Assembly (NCBI RefSeq): GCF_000144645.1 | Contig: NC_014377.1 | Location: forward strand, 744,001-808,000 | Source: Thermosediminibacter oceani DSM 16646 | Lineage (GTDB): Bacteria > Bacillota > Thermosediminibacteria > Thermosediminibacterales > Thermosediminibacteraceae | Length of the DNA: 64,000 nucleotides | Direction: 5' to 3' | Shown: positions 44,146 to 52,071 of the stretch, one piece after another | How the letters are laid out: each line of letters begins with the position of its first letter | Numbering within the stretch: the stretch's first letter is position 1 | Program-made: the position numbers and the translations under genes | Notes under the pieces: model-generated | Database searches by the model: none | What the model was told of the DNA's origin: nothing | What the model saw: the letters and a program-made list of their open reading frames with translations, nothing else

Positions 44146-44204
44146 TTGACAAATATTAAAAAATGTGTTAACTTAAATCAAAGAATATACATGTATATAC
44201 TAGT
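44146..44204 (+). promoter_or_regulatory. Promoter P3 with candidate operator
   Basis: TTGACA (44146-44151), 17-nt spacer, TAACTT (44169-44174); palindrome ATATACATGTATAT at 44185-44198 with CATGTATATAC shared with P1. Drives the pterin methyltransferase gene. Confidence 0.6.
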
Positions 44205-44344
44205 TTGGTTTATTTTCTATCAGGGTGCATTTTGCGCAGGTCTGGCGGATAAATCTTCTGGCTGTAATATGTAAGGTGCCCGGAGGGGACCGTTCTGAAA
44301 ACAGCAAATTATAAAAATTTAATATAAAAAGGGGGAGAACAAAC

Positions 44345-45160
44345 ATGATTATAATTGGAGAAAAAATCAACGGTACAATTCCGCGTGTCAAAAAGGCTAT
44401 AGAAGAAAGAGATGAAGCTTTTATTCGCGATCTTGCCGTTAAACAGGCAGAAGCAGGCGCCGATTACATCGATGTGTGTGCGGGGACAGCCCCGGAGGTA
44501 GAGGAAGAAACTTTAAAATGGCTGATGGAAATTGTCCAGGATGCGGTTGACAAACCTCTATGTATTGACAGCCCAAATCCTAAAACCATAGAGCATGTAT
44601 TAAAATATGCGCAGCAGCCCGGAATAATAAATTCGGTATCCGAAGAAAGGAATAAATGCGAAATTATATACCCCCTGATAAAAGGTACCCAATGGCAGGT
44701 CATCGGGCTTACTTGTGATAATAGAGGAATTCCTTCGGACGTCCAGACAAGGATAGATATAGCAAAAATACTTGTTGAAAAGGCCCAAAAATATGATATT
44801 AGCCCCGAGCGGATACATATAGATCCCCTGGTCATGGCACTAGCGACTGATAACCAATCGGTGCAGAAGTTTGTCGAAACATTGGTCAGTATAAAAAAGA
44901 TCTTTCCAAACGTCAAGGTCACTTCGGGATTAAGCAATGTTTCTTTCGGCATGCCCTTGAGAAAAGTGATCAATCAAGCCTTCTTAACTGTAGCGATCTT
45001 TGCAGGAATGGATTCAGCCATCATGGATCCGTGCAATAGAGAAATGATGACAACGCTGCTGGCGGCCGAAGCAATAGCAGGCCAGGATAGACATTGCAGA
45101 AAATTCTCTAATGCGTATCGAAAAGGATTGATTGGTCCTAATAAAGACGCTGCACGCTGA
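44345..45160 (+). CDS. Pterin-binding methyltransferase (corrinoid:THF, MT2-like)
   Basis: 271 aa TIM barrel of the MeTr/MtrH/DHPS class. IIIGEKINGTIPRVKKAI at the N-terminus, GADYIDVCAGTAPEVEEE (pterin-site Asp), PLCIDSPNPKTIEH, IINSVSEERNKCE and VTSGLSNVSFGMPLRKVINQ (Asn in the GLSNVS motif). It is homologous to AcsE (62328) but distinct. It would pass methyl from a corrinoid carrier to tetrahydrofolate. It has its own promoter with the island operator; a deleted copy is at 47473-47620. Confidence 0.9.
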   Translation: MIIIGEKINGTIPRVKKAIEERDEAFIRDLAVKQAEAGADYIDVCAGTAPEVEEETLKWLMEIVQDAVDKPLCIDSPNPKTIEHVLKYAQQPGIINSVSEERNKCEIIYPLIKGTQWQVIGLTCDNRGIPSDVQTRIDIAKILVEKAQKYDISPERIHIDPLVMALATDNQSVQKFVETLVSIKKIFPNVKVTSGLSNVSFGMPLRKVINQAFLTVAIFAGMDSAIMDPCNREMMTTLLAAEAIAGQDRHCRKFSNAYRKGLIGPNKDAAR

Positions 45161-45209
45161 TGTAAATTAAAAGCAAGGTATGTGTAATCGAAAAGGATTA
45201 TTAAAGAAA

Positions 45210-45235
45210 CGGGGGAGGAATAGCTGCCTCCCCCG
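45210..45235. terminator. Hairpin after MT2, copy of 34359-34384
   Basis: Stem GGGGGAGG / CCTCCCCC with loop AATAGCTG. It and the following 100 bp repeat the 3' flank of the DUF1638 gene. Confidence 0.6.
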
Positions 45236-45279
45236 GGGCTGACTCCTTGGCTCCATTAAAGGGTAGAACCCTTAAAGAG

Positions 45280-45350
45280 AGAGCTTTAGTGTATGGTAGT
45301 TGGTTTGCTCATATTGTAAGTTTTCACCGGTTTCTCACTCCTGTAACTTT
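45280..45350 (-). pseudogene. Internally deleted DUF1638 gene
   Basis: On the minus strand the ribosome site, GTG start and first codons (AGGAG, then GTGAAAACT) match 35108-35128. They join directly to the last codons of the gene (TACAAT...CAAACCAACTACC, matching about 34435-34460). About 600 bp is missing, leaving a roughly 12-codon ORF. The 3' and 5' flanks are still recognisable. Confidence 0.75.
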
Positions 45351-45364
45351 ATTAAGATATCCGG

Positions 45365-45440
45365 TAGCGAGCCATATTCTCCCCGCTGTGTAATATTATG
45401 GGGAGGATGGCTCGCTAAGTTTTTATTTAACTTTTTCTTG
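45365..45440 (+). repeat. Hairpin repeat R3
   Basis: TAGCGAGCCAT (45365-45375) pairs with ATGGCTCGCTA (45407-45417), with inner CTCCCC / GGGGAG, then TTTTTATTTAACTTTTT. Same family as R1 and R2; a plus-strand terminator by its T-tract. Confidence 0.6.
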
Positions 45441-47235
45441 AGAATTTCATATTTCTAACGAATTCATTTTGGAAATATGGATTTGTAGCTAACTCTATAT
45501 GCGTTACCTTTCTTTGAATATCGTAGGTTTTTTCGCGAATTTCTTTAGACAACATGAAAAGTTGTACTCCAGCCCCTGCTGCATTGCCTATGGAACGGGT
45601 CGGAACGCCCCAAGAAGGCAAAAGGCCAATATATTGCCCCTTTTCAATGTCGATATAATTGCCGAAAGCTCCGGCAATGAGAATTTCCTTGAGCTGTTCC
45701 GGTTTAATTCCATATTCCTGAACTAAAAGGTTACACCCGGTGTATATGGCTGATTTTGCCAGCTGAACAGCCCGAATATCTTTTTGAGTGATATATATCT
45801 TTTGGCCGTTTTGAGACTGTTCTTCGGTAGCGAGAATGAAGCAATTTATACCGTCTATTGTTTCCAACCGGTCTGCCAGTCCTCTGTATTCCGGAGGGCA
45901 TGTATTGAGATATTCTTCTTTTTTCAGCAGTTTTCCAGTCTCCGTAATAATACCAACCCTCAGCATTTCCGCCACTGCGTCGATTAATCCGGAACCACAG
46001 ATACCGGTGGGCTTACCACCGCCTATTACTTTAATGGCAATGTTTCCGTTTTGAAGATTTACCCTCTCTATAGCCCCGGTGGTTCCCCGCATACCGAACT
46101 GTATCCCGCCTCCCTCTAGAGCCGGTCCTGCAGCCGTTGAAGCGGCGAGCATTCTGTCTTTGTTTCCGATGACGATTTCGCCATTTGTTCCCAAATCTAT
46201 TATCAATCGATATCCGAGATGATCGGTTTCGGGGAGAGAAAGTAATACTGCTAAAGTATCAGCGCCTACAAAACCTCCGATCAGGGGCAAGAAGTATACG
46301 ATTGCGTTAGGATTTATGTTTATATTAAGCTGTTTTGCTTTCGTAACGACACCGCTCGTTGTGGTGCTGGTAAACGGGGATTTACCAAGAAACTCGGGAT
46401 TTAAACCCAAAAACAAGTGCTGCATCGTAGAGTTTCCGCAGAGAGCAACGTAATAAATATCACCGTTATCGATATGGTGTTCGTTCACGGCCTGTTCGAC
46501 TAATTGATTGATCGTGTCTAAGATTTTCTCCTGAAGTTTTGCCAGGCCACCGGGATTATTTATGCAAGCGAGGATTCTTGTAATTACATCGGCACCTTCG
46601 GAAACCTGACCGTTTAATGCCGAATAAATACCCATCCTTTCTCCCGTGTGAAGATTGTATAAATATGCTACTACCGTTGTGGTGCCAACGTCTATGGCAA
46701 AACCGTATAAGTCTTTTTCGGTGTTGTTTACGTCCAGGTCTAGCAGCTCGTTGTGCCAATAAGTGAGTGTGATACCGCTTATATCCTGCTTGTGCAAAAT
46801 ATTTGATAATTTTTGAAGCAATTCCAGTGAAGGAGTTTTTATATCGACATTCAATAAATTATTTATGTTTTCCCAATCACCCGAACAGGGAGGGGTTTTG
46901 AGGGATTCTTTTTCTATATAAACTTTTTTTACGGCAGGGTCAAATTCGACAGGTATAAGATCGCCTTCTGTCAGAATATTGACCTTTTTATTTATCTGAT
47001 CTCTCTTCAACAGTATTATTAGCTCATCGCTCACTTTTTCCTGGCATGCTAGAACCTCTTTTGTTTCCCCGTTTTTGACAATTTCCACTTTGCATTTTCC
47101 GCAGGTCCCCCTGCCTCCGCAAACCTGATCCAGTGGAAAACCTGCAAAGGCGCAAGCGGATGCAATTGTTTCGCTTTCGCCAATCATAATTGTTTTGTTT
47201 AGATTTGGGAAATGGACCCTGACCTTTTTAGCCAG
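45427..47235 (-). CDS. Reductive activator of corrinoid proteins, copy 2 (RACo)
   Basis: About 602 aa from the CTG start at 47235 (AGGGGAG 6 nt upstream), which corresponds to 43928 in copy 1. It is identical to copy 1 through ATNPYFQ, including the four [2Fe-2S] Cys and all ATPase motifs. Only the last 13 or so residues differ (NEFVRNMKFSRKS against KEYLKNLNFSKCNNSYR), where the repeat ends. Both copies look functional. Duplication may raise dosage or let the C-termini diverge towards different carriers. Confidence 0.92.
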   Translation of the reverse strand: MAKKVRVHFPNLNKTIMIGESETIASACAFAGFPLDQVCGGRGTCGKCKVEIVKNGETKEVLACQEKVSDELIILLKRDQINKKVNILTEGDLIPVEFDPAVKKVYIEKESLKTPPCSGDWENINNLLNVDIKTPSLELLQKLSNILHKQDISGITLTYWHNELLDLDVNNTEKDLYGFAIDVGTTTVVAYLYNLHTGERMGIYSALNGQVSEGADVITRILACINNPGGLAKLQEKILDTINQLVEQAVNEHHIDNGDIYYVALCGNSTMQHLFLGLNPEFLGKSPFTSTTTSGVVTKAKQLNININPNAIVYFLPLIGGFVGADTLAVLLSLPETDHLGYRLIIDLGTNGEIVIGNKDRMLAASTAAGPALEGGGIQFGMRGTTGAIERVNLQNGNIAIKVIGGGKPTGICGSGLIDAVAEMLRVGIITETGKLLKKEEYLNTCPPEYRGLADRLETIDGINCFILATEEQSQNGQKIYITQKDIRAVQLAKSAIYTGCNLLVQEYGIKPEQLKEILIAGAFGNYIDIEKGQYIGLLPSWGVPTRSIGNAAGAGVQLFMLSKEIREKTYDIQRKVTHIELATNPYFQNEFVRNMKFSRKS

Positions 47236-47328
47236 AAGAATCTCCCCTTTCGGACAGATACTTTTTATTTTTACAATCTTACTCTAATATTATCAAATTT
47301 CAGCCGAAAGTCAAAATTATTATTTTTT
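45471..47328. repeat. 1.86-kb direct repeat, copy B (RACo block)
   Basis: Partner of 42164-44021. Orientation is the same, separated by 1.45 kb holding MT2, so recombination between copies would delete MT2. Confidence 0.9.
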
Positions 47329-47399
47329 CATTATAGAGTGATCCGGCATTTTTTGCTGAAAACTATCGCAGAATAGTTTCGATTTAAAAATGAAGAACA

Positions 47400-47428
47400 T
47401 TGACAAATATTTAAAAATGTGTTAACTT
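47400..47428 (+). promoter_or_regulatory. Promoter P4 (copy of P3 without the operator)
   Basis: TTGACA (47400-47405), 17-nt spacer, TAACTT (47423-47428). Same promoter as P3, but the palindrome is replaced by unrelated sequence. It now reads into a decayed MT2 and the amidohydrolase gene. Confidence 0.6.
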
Positions 47429-47472
47429 AAAAATGAATGAATGATATGGATCTATTATAAACTTTATGTATT

Positions 47473-47620
47473 CACACCCAAATCTTAAAACCATATAGCA
47501 GTTATAGTAAAAGGTACCTAATGGCAGTCATTGGGCTTACTTGTGATAATAGGGCTTTTAAGGCAATAGCAGGGGAGAAAAACAAGCGGAAGATGCATAT
47601 CGAAGGGGTTTGATCGGTTC
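47473..47620 (+). pseudogene. Collapsed remnant of the MT2 gene
   Basis: Four separated pieces of the 44345-45160 gene are joined in order: CCCAAATCTTAAAACCATA (like 44574-44592), AAAAGGTACC...GGGCTTACTTGTGATAATAG (44680-44730), GGCAATAGCAGG (about 45068-45080) and GCATATCGAAGGGGTTTGAT (about 45114-45133). At least three internal deletions. It abuts the amidohydrolase start. Confidence 0.8.
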
Positions 47621-47625
47621 TAAAT

Positions 47626-48543
47626 ATGCGGGATGATATAGTGTTTATAGATTCTCACATACATATATCTTTAAACGGCATCAATTCAAAAGATTGGCGC
47701 AGAGTATTGGTAGAAGGTAGCTTTAAGCCAATAATCGAAATATTAGATTTATACAAAAGCAAAAACATCCTGATACTTCGCGATGGCGGTGACAATCTTG
47801 GAGCATCATTAGCCGCTAGGGAAATGGCCAGGCAAATGGGTATCATTTATAAAACTCCCGGATGGGCGATTTACAAAGAAGGAAGGTATGGAAGTTTCAT
47901 AGGCAGACCGGTAGCCGATATTAGCGATTTCAAAAATATGTTCGATGAACTATTGAAAGTTAAGCCCGACCACCTTAAGGTTGTATTAACGGGAATTGTG
48001 GATTTTGATTCGTACGGACAATTTGGCGGAGTCTCTTTTTCTTATGAAGAATTGTATTACATTGTTCAATGGGCGAAAGATAAGGAATTACCCGTAATGG
48101 TACATGCGAACTCATCTGCGGCGGTCAAAATGGCCATCGAAGCTGGAGCCGATACGATAGAGCACGGGTATTTCATCACCGATGAAGAGCTGCACATGAT
48201 GGCTGAAAGAGATGTAATATGGGTGCCGACACTGTCACCTCTGGGTAATATTATTGAAAACGAGGATTTGGGATATCGATATCCTAATCAGATTCAAAAC
48301 ATTAGAAGGATCTATAATGAACATTTACAAGCTGTCAAAAAAGCGATTGATCTAGGGGTGAAAATTGCTATCGGAAGTGATTCGGGCTCATTCGGTGTGT
48401 ATCATTCTCAGGGTTTTTTCGATGAAGTAAAACATATAAAAAAGTGCGGAATTCCTGAGAATCAAGTATTGAAGATGGCCTTTGTAAATGGAATAAAAGC
48501 TTTGGGTATAAAGCACTCTGAACTAAAATTGTTGGAAAACTGA
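47626..48543 (+). CDS. Metal-dependent amidohydrolase
   Basis: 305 aa. Amidohydrolase barrel with HxH (FIDSHIHIS), His in LPVMVHANSS, EHGY (DTIEHGYFITDEELHMM) and Asp in IAIGSDSGSFG. It begins directly at the first barrel strand; most relatives have 50-60 more residues forming a beta-sandwich. It starts in the wreck of MT2 with a weak ribosome site, so the N-terminus may have been lost in the rearrangement. Expression could come from P4. Substrate unknown; imidazolonepropionase- or prolidase-like enzymes are nearest in motif style. Confidence 0.8.
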   Translation: MRDDIVFIDSHIHISLNGINSKDWRRVLVEGSFKPIIEILDLYKSKNILILRDGGDNLGASLAAREMARQMGIIYKTPGWAIYKEGRYGSFIGRPVADISDFKNMFDELLKVKPDHLKVVLTGIVDFDSYGQFGGVSFSYEELYYIVQWAKDKELPVMVHANSSAAVKMAIEAGADTIEHGYFITDEELHMMAERDVIWVPTLSPLGNIIENEDLGYRYPNQIQNIRRIYNEHLQAVKKAIDLGVKIAIGSDSGSFGVYHSQGFFDEVKHIKKCGIPENQVLKMAFVNGIKALGIKHSELKLLEN

Positions 48544-48771
48544 TAATACTTTGTGAACTATTCGGTTTTCCGCGATCTACAAAATGTCCATGGCATACCT
48601 CTTCTAGGTTCAAACACGCCTACTATTTTCAGTACCAATACGAAAGATAGCTGTAACTTTTCTACATATTGTTATTACTCGGTAAAAATTGATAATATTT
48701 TAACAAAATATTTTTATAAAAATAGCAAGCTTGTGAAAATATTAACAAATTTGTGCGAGAGGAGAAATGAT

Positions 48772-49188
48772 ATGGTTAAAATCCTTTTCGAGAAGGATAA
48801 ATGCCTGGGCTGCAAGACGTGTGAACTTGCCTGTGCTGCTGCCCATTCAAAGGCCGGAACTTTGCTGGGTGCTATAAAAGAAAAAGCGGTTTCCCGAATT
48901 AGAATAAAGGTCAAAAACGGTAAGCTTAGAGTAGAGCAATGTTCCCTTTGCAGTAACCCCAAGTGTATTAGTGCCTGCCCGGCCGGTGCCCTGAGCAGGA
49001 GTGAAGCCGGTATCATCAAAGTAGATACCCCCTCATGCAATAAGTGCGGTATGTGTCAGGATGCGTGCCCCTTCGGTGCCATCGCCTTAACCGATTATCC
49101 CACCGTTTGCGATCGCTGTGTAGAACTGGATGAACCCTCCTGTGTAAAAGCATGCCCAACGAGGGCGCTAAAGATAAAAGCTGTCTAG
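48772..49188 (+). CDS. cooF: CooF-like four-cluster ferredoxin
   Basis: 138 aa. Cys motifs for four [4Fe-4S] clusters: CLGCKTCELAC, CSLCSNPKCISACP, CNKCGMCQDACP and CDRCVELDEPSCVKACP, the HycB/CooF pattern. ATG 48772 follows GAGAGGAG at 7 nt; upstream in-frame ATGs lack ribosome sites and protein-like sequence. It precedes the CODH gene by 12 bp and is the likely electron acceptor. The 228 bp upstream (48544-48771) hold no feature I recognise. Confidence 0.93.
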   Translation: MVKILFEKDKCLGCKTCELACAAAHSKAGTLLGAIKEKAVSRIRIKVKNGKLRVEQCSLCSNPKCISACPAGALSRSEAGIIKVDTPSCNKCGMCQDACPFGAIALTDYPTVCDRCVELDEPSCVKACPTRALKIKAV

Positions 49189-49200
49189 GGAGGTATATTT

Positions 49201-51087
49201 ATGGAAAACTGTGGGTGCATCACATGCGATGCAGCGACAAAAGAGTTGTACGAAAAGGCTAAGAATGAGGGAATAGAGACGGTATGGGACCGCGCTCGCG
49301 CTATGCAACCCCAATGCGGCTTCGGAGAGATGGGACTATGCTGCACCAACTGTGGCATGGGGCCATGCAGGATCGTAAAGGTTTCGAAGGATGGCCCCCA
49401 AGCGGGAATATGCGGGGCAACCGAGGACACCATTGTAGCGAGAAACTTTGCTAGATCGGTTGCTGCAGGTGCTGCGGCCCATTCCGATCATGGAAGGGAT
49501 ATTGCCCTAGCCCTTTACCACGTCGATGATAAAGCCCGGATAAAGGATGAAGAAAAGCTATTTAAATTAGCCGATGAGTGGGGGATTACGGTAGAAGGGA
49601 AAGATACCGTACAGGTCGCTAAAGAAGTCGCTGAAAAGGCTCTTGGAGAGTTCGGCAAAGTATTTGGAAACCTGCTATTTTTAAAGAGGGCTCCTGAAAA
49701 GAGAATTAAATTATGGGAAGAAACAGGGGTAGCTTCCGAGGCTATAGATAAAGAAATAGTAAGGGTCCTGCACTCTACTCATATGGGGTGTGATGCGGAC
49801 TACAGGAATATTATCAGGCAAGCTATAAGGGCCGCCATGACTGACGGATGGGGAGGCTCCATGATCGGCACGGAGTTGAGCGACATTCTGTTCGGTACTC
49901 CCATGCCGAAGAAAGTAGAGGCCAACCTGGGCGTTTTAAAGAAGGAATATGTGAACATAGTGGTACATGGCCACGAGCCGACGCTGTCCGAGGCAATCGT
50001 AGTGGCGGCTAGAGACCCGGAACTCGTGGAACTTGCGAAAAAACAGGGAGCAGAAGGTATAAACGTAGCGGGTATGTGCTGCACGGGCAACGAGATTGCC
50101 ATGAGGCACGGAATCCCGATGGCAGGTAATTTCTTCCAGCAAGAACTGGCGATTATGACCGGCGCCGTTGAGGCTATGATAGTTGATGTGCAGTGCATAA
50201 TGCCCTCCCTAGCCACAATAACTAAATGCTACCATACGAAGTTGATTACTACCTCTCCGAAGGCAAAGATCCCGGGAGCAACACATATAGAATTCGACGA
50301 ACAAAAAAGTTTTGAGATTGCTAAGAGAATCGTAAAAGAAGCGGTAATGAATTTCAAAAACAGAAAAGGAGAAGTTCATATTCCCGATGAAAAAAGCGAG
50401 GGGAGAATAGGATACAGCCTTGAGGCGATAATCAAAACCCTCGATCGGGTAACGAATACACACGCCCATCCTTCCGGAACGGTAAAACCCCTCGTAGATG
50501 CGATAAAATCGGGTGTACTCAGGGGTGCGGTAGCGATAGTAGGCTGCAATAACCACAAGCAGCCACACGATTCGTGCCACGTCACCCTTGCAAAGGAGCT
50601 TCTTAAGCGGGACATACTTGTTGTGACGACGGGGTGCGGTGCCCATGCCTGCGTTAAAGCGGGCCTAATGAGCGATGATGCTAGAAAATATTGTGGAAAA
50701 GGACTCGCCACAGTGTGCGAACTACTCGACATACCTCCCGTGCTCCACATGGGATCCTGTGTAGATATAAGTCGTATTTTGGTACTGCTATCTGAAGTTG
50801 CGAAATATATAGGAGGGGACATCAGCGATCTACCGGTAGCTGCGGCGGCTCCAGAATGGATGTCGGAGAAGGCTCAGGCTATAGGGCTTTATGCTGTAGC
50901 CTCCGGTGTGTACGTTTTACTGGGTGTGGCACCTGCTGTAACCGGTTCGGAGAACGTTGCAACCTACCTGACTAAAGACATTGAGAGCGTTTTTGGTGGT
51001 AGGTTCGAAATAGAGAGTGATCCAGTCAAAGCTGCAGAAAAAATTGCAGCTCACATCGAAAACAAACGGAAAAGGCTTGGAATATAA
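49201..51087 (+). CDS. acsA: CO dehydrogenase subunit of CODH/ACS
   Basis: 628 aa Ni-Fe-S CODH. N-terminal cluster ligands CGCITC and CGFGEMGLCCTNCGMGPCR. Active-site regions GMCCTGNEIAMRHG, VDVQCIMPSLA, VGCNNHKQPHDSCH, TTGCGAHACVKAGL and HMGSCVDISR. It reduces CO2 to CO, which travels to acetyl-CoA synthase. First large gene of the Wood-Ljungdahl cluster; cooC follows. Only moderately similar to the stand-alone CooS at 5568. Confidence 0.95.
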   Translation: MENCGCITCDAATKELYEKAKNEGIETVWDRARAMQPQCGFGEMGLCCTNCGMGPCRIVKVSKDGPQAGICGATEDTIVARNFARSVAAGAAAHSDHGRDIALALYHVDDKARIKDEEKLFKLADEWGITVEGKDTVQVAKEVAEKALGEFGKVFGNLLFLKRAPEKRIKLWEETGVASEAIDKEIVRVLHSTHMGCDADYRNIIRQAIRAAMTDGWGGSMIGTELSDILFGTPMPKKVEANLGVLKKEYVNIVVHGHEPTLSEAIVVAARDPELVELAKKQGAEGINVAGMCCTGNEIAMRHGIPMAGNFFQQELAIMTGAVEAMIVDVQCIMPSLATITKCYHTKLITTSPKAKIPGATHIEFDEQKSFEIAKRIVKEAVMNFKNRKGEVHIPDEKSEGRIGYSLEAIIKTLDRVTNTHAHPSGTVKPLVDAIKSGVLRGAVAIVGCNNHKQPHDSCHVTLAKELLKRDILVVTTGCGAHACVKAGLMSDDARKYCGKGLATVCELLDIPPVLHMGSCVDISRILVLLSEVAKYIGGDISDLPVAAAAPEWMSEKAQAIGLYAVASGVYVLLGVAPAVTGSENVATYLTKDIESVFGGRFEIESDPVKAAEKIAAHIENKRKRLGI

Positions 51088-51102
51088 GTGAGGTTAAGAG
51101 GT

Positions 51103-51885
51103 ATGAAGATAGCTGTGACCGGCAAGGGCGGGGTCGGCAAAACCACCCTTGCCGGTGTCCTCGCTAAAATTTATGCTGCAGAAGGCTACAGGGTTATGGC
51201 TGTGGATGCGGATCCGGATGCTAACCTGGCAGCTGCGCTAGGATTCCCGGAGGATAAGCTGAATAAAATTTTACCTCTTTCTGAGATGAGAGATCTCATA
51301 GCGGAAAGGACCGGAGCTCAGCCCGGTCTTATGGGCCAGATGTTTACACTGAATCCGAAAGTGGAAGATATACCTGAAAGATTTTGCGCCGAGCATGAGG
51401 GCGTGAGACTGCTGGTAATGGGCGGTATAAAAAAGGGTGGTTCGGGTTGTGCCTGCCCGGAACACACCTTTTTACGGGCTATAATGCGCCACCTGCTACT
51501 TGAGAGCAAAGATGTACTGATAGTGGACATGGAAGCAGGGATCGAACATTTGGGGAGAGCCACGGCGGATGCGGTTGATGCCTTCATAGTCGTGGTCGAA
51601 CCCGGTTTGAGGAGTATCAATACCTATCACTCGATAAAAAAACTTGCCGCAGATATAGGTATACCTCGGGTGCTGGTGGTAGGAAACAAGATAGGAAACA
51701 TCGATGATGAAAAGTTCATAAAAAGCAGCGTGGGGGAAGAAAAACTCCTTGGTATGATAAAATATGACCCACGAATTGCTGAAGCCGACCGGAATGGTCT
51801 TTCACCCTATTACACCAGCGAGGAAGTGAGGCAAGCTGTTGCCGCTATCAAGGACGAAATTGACAAATTGGTATGTGCCGGTTAA
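51103..51885 (+). CDS. cooC: CODH nickel-insertion ATPase CooC
   Basis: 260 aa P-loop (MinD/ArsA class) ATPase. Deviant Walker A with signature Lys GKGGVGKTTLAGV, AVDADPDANLAAALG, then GSGCACPEH with the CxC motif that binds metal in the CooC dimer. Loads Ni into CODH. ATG 51103 is preferred to GTG 51088: GAGG (51090-51093) precedes it by 9 nt. Directly after acsA. Confidence 0.93.
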   Translation: MKIAVTGKGGVGKTTLAGVLAKIYAAEGYRVMAVDADPDANLAAALGFPEDKLNKILPLSEMRDLIAERTGAQPGLMGQMFTLNPKVEDIPERFCAEHEGVRLLVMGGIKKGGSGCACPEHTFLRAIMRHLLLESKDVLIVDMEAGIEHLGRATADAVDAFIVVVEPGLRSINTYHSIKKLAADIGIPRVLVVGNKIGNIDDEKFIKSSVGEEKLLGMIKYDPRIAEADRNGLSPYYTSEEVRQAVAAIKDEIDKLVCAG

Positions 51886-52071
51886 TTCGAGAAAAGTCAC
51901 CCGGGTCGGAGCAGCGGATTTTATGACAAAGCTCGGCTTTGCCCCGGGGCTTAAAACAGTTTCTCTATCCGCTCTCTGAACCGCCATGGATTAAGGTGTT
52001 TTTATAGTTCGTAGGATTAAAATATTTGAAATTTAATATAAAATTAAAAAAGAAGAAAGGAGTGTCAAATT

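Noticed and set aside
51886-52071. Terminator or riboswitch between cooC and fhs
   Set aside because: A partial inverted repeat (GACAAAGCTC / related GC-rich bases) is present, but stem and T-tract are too weak to call.
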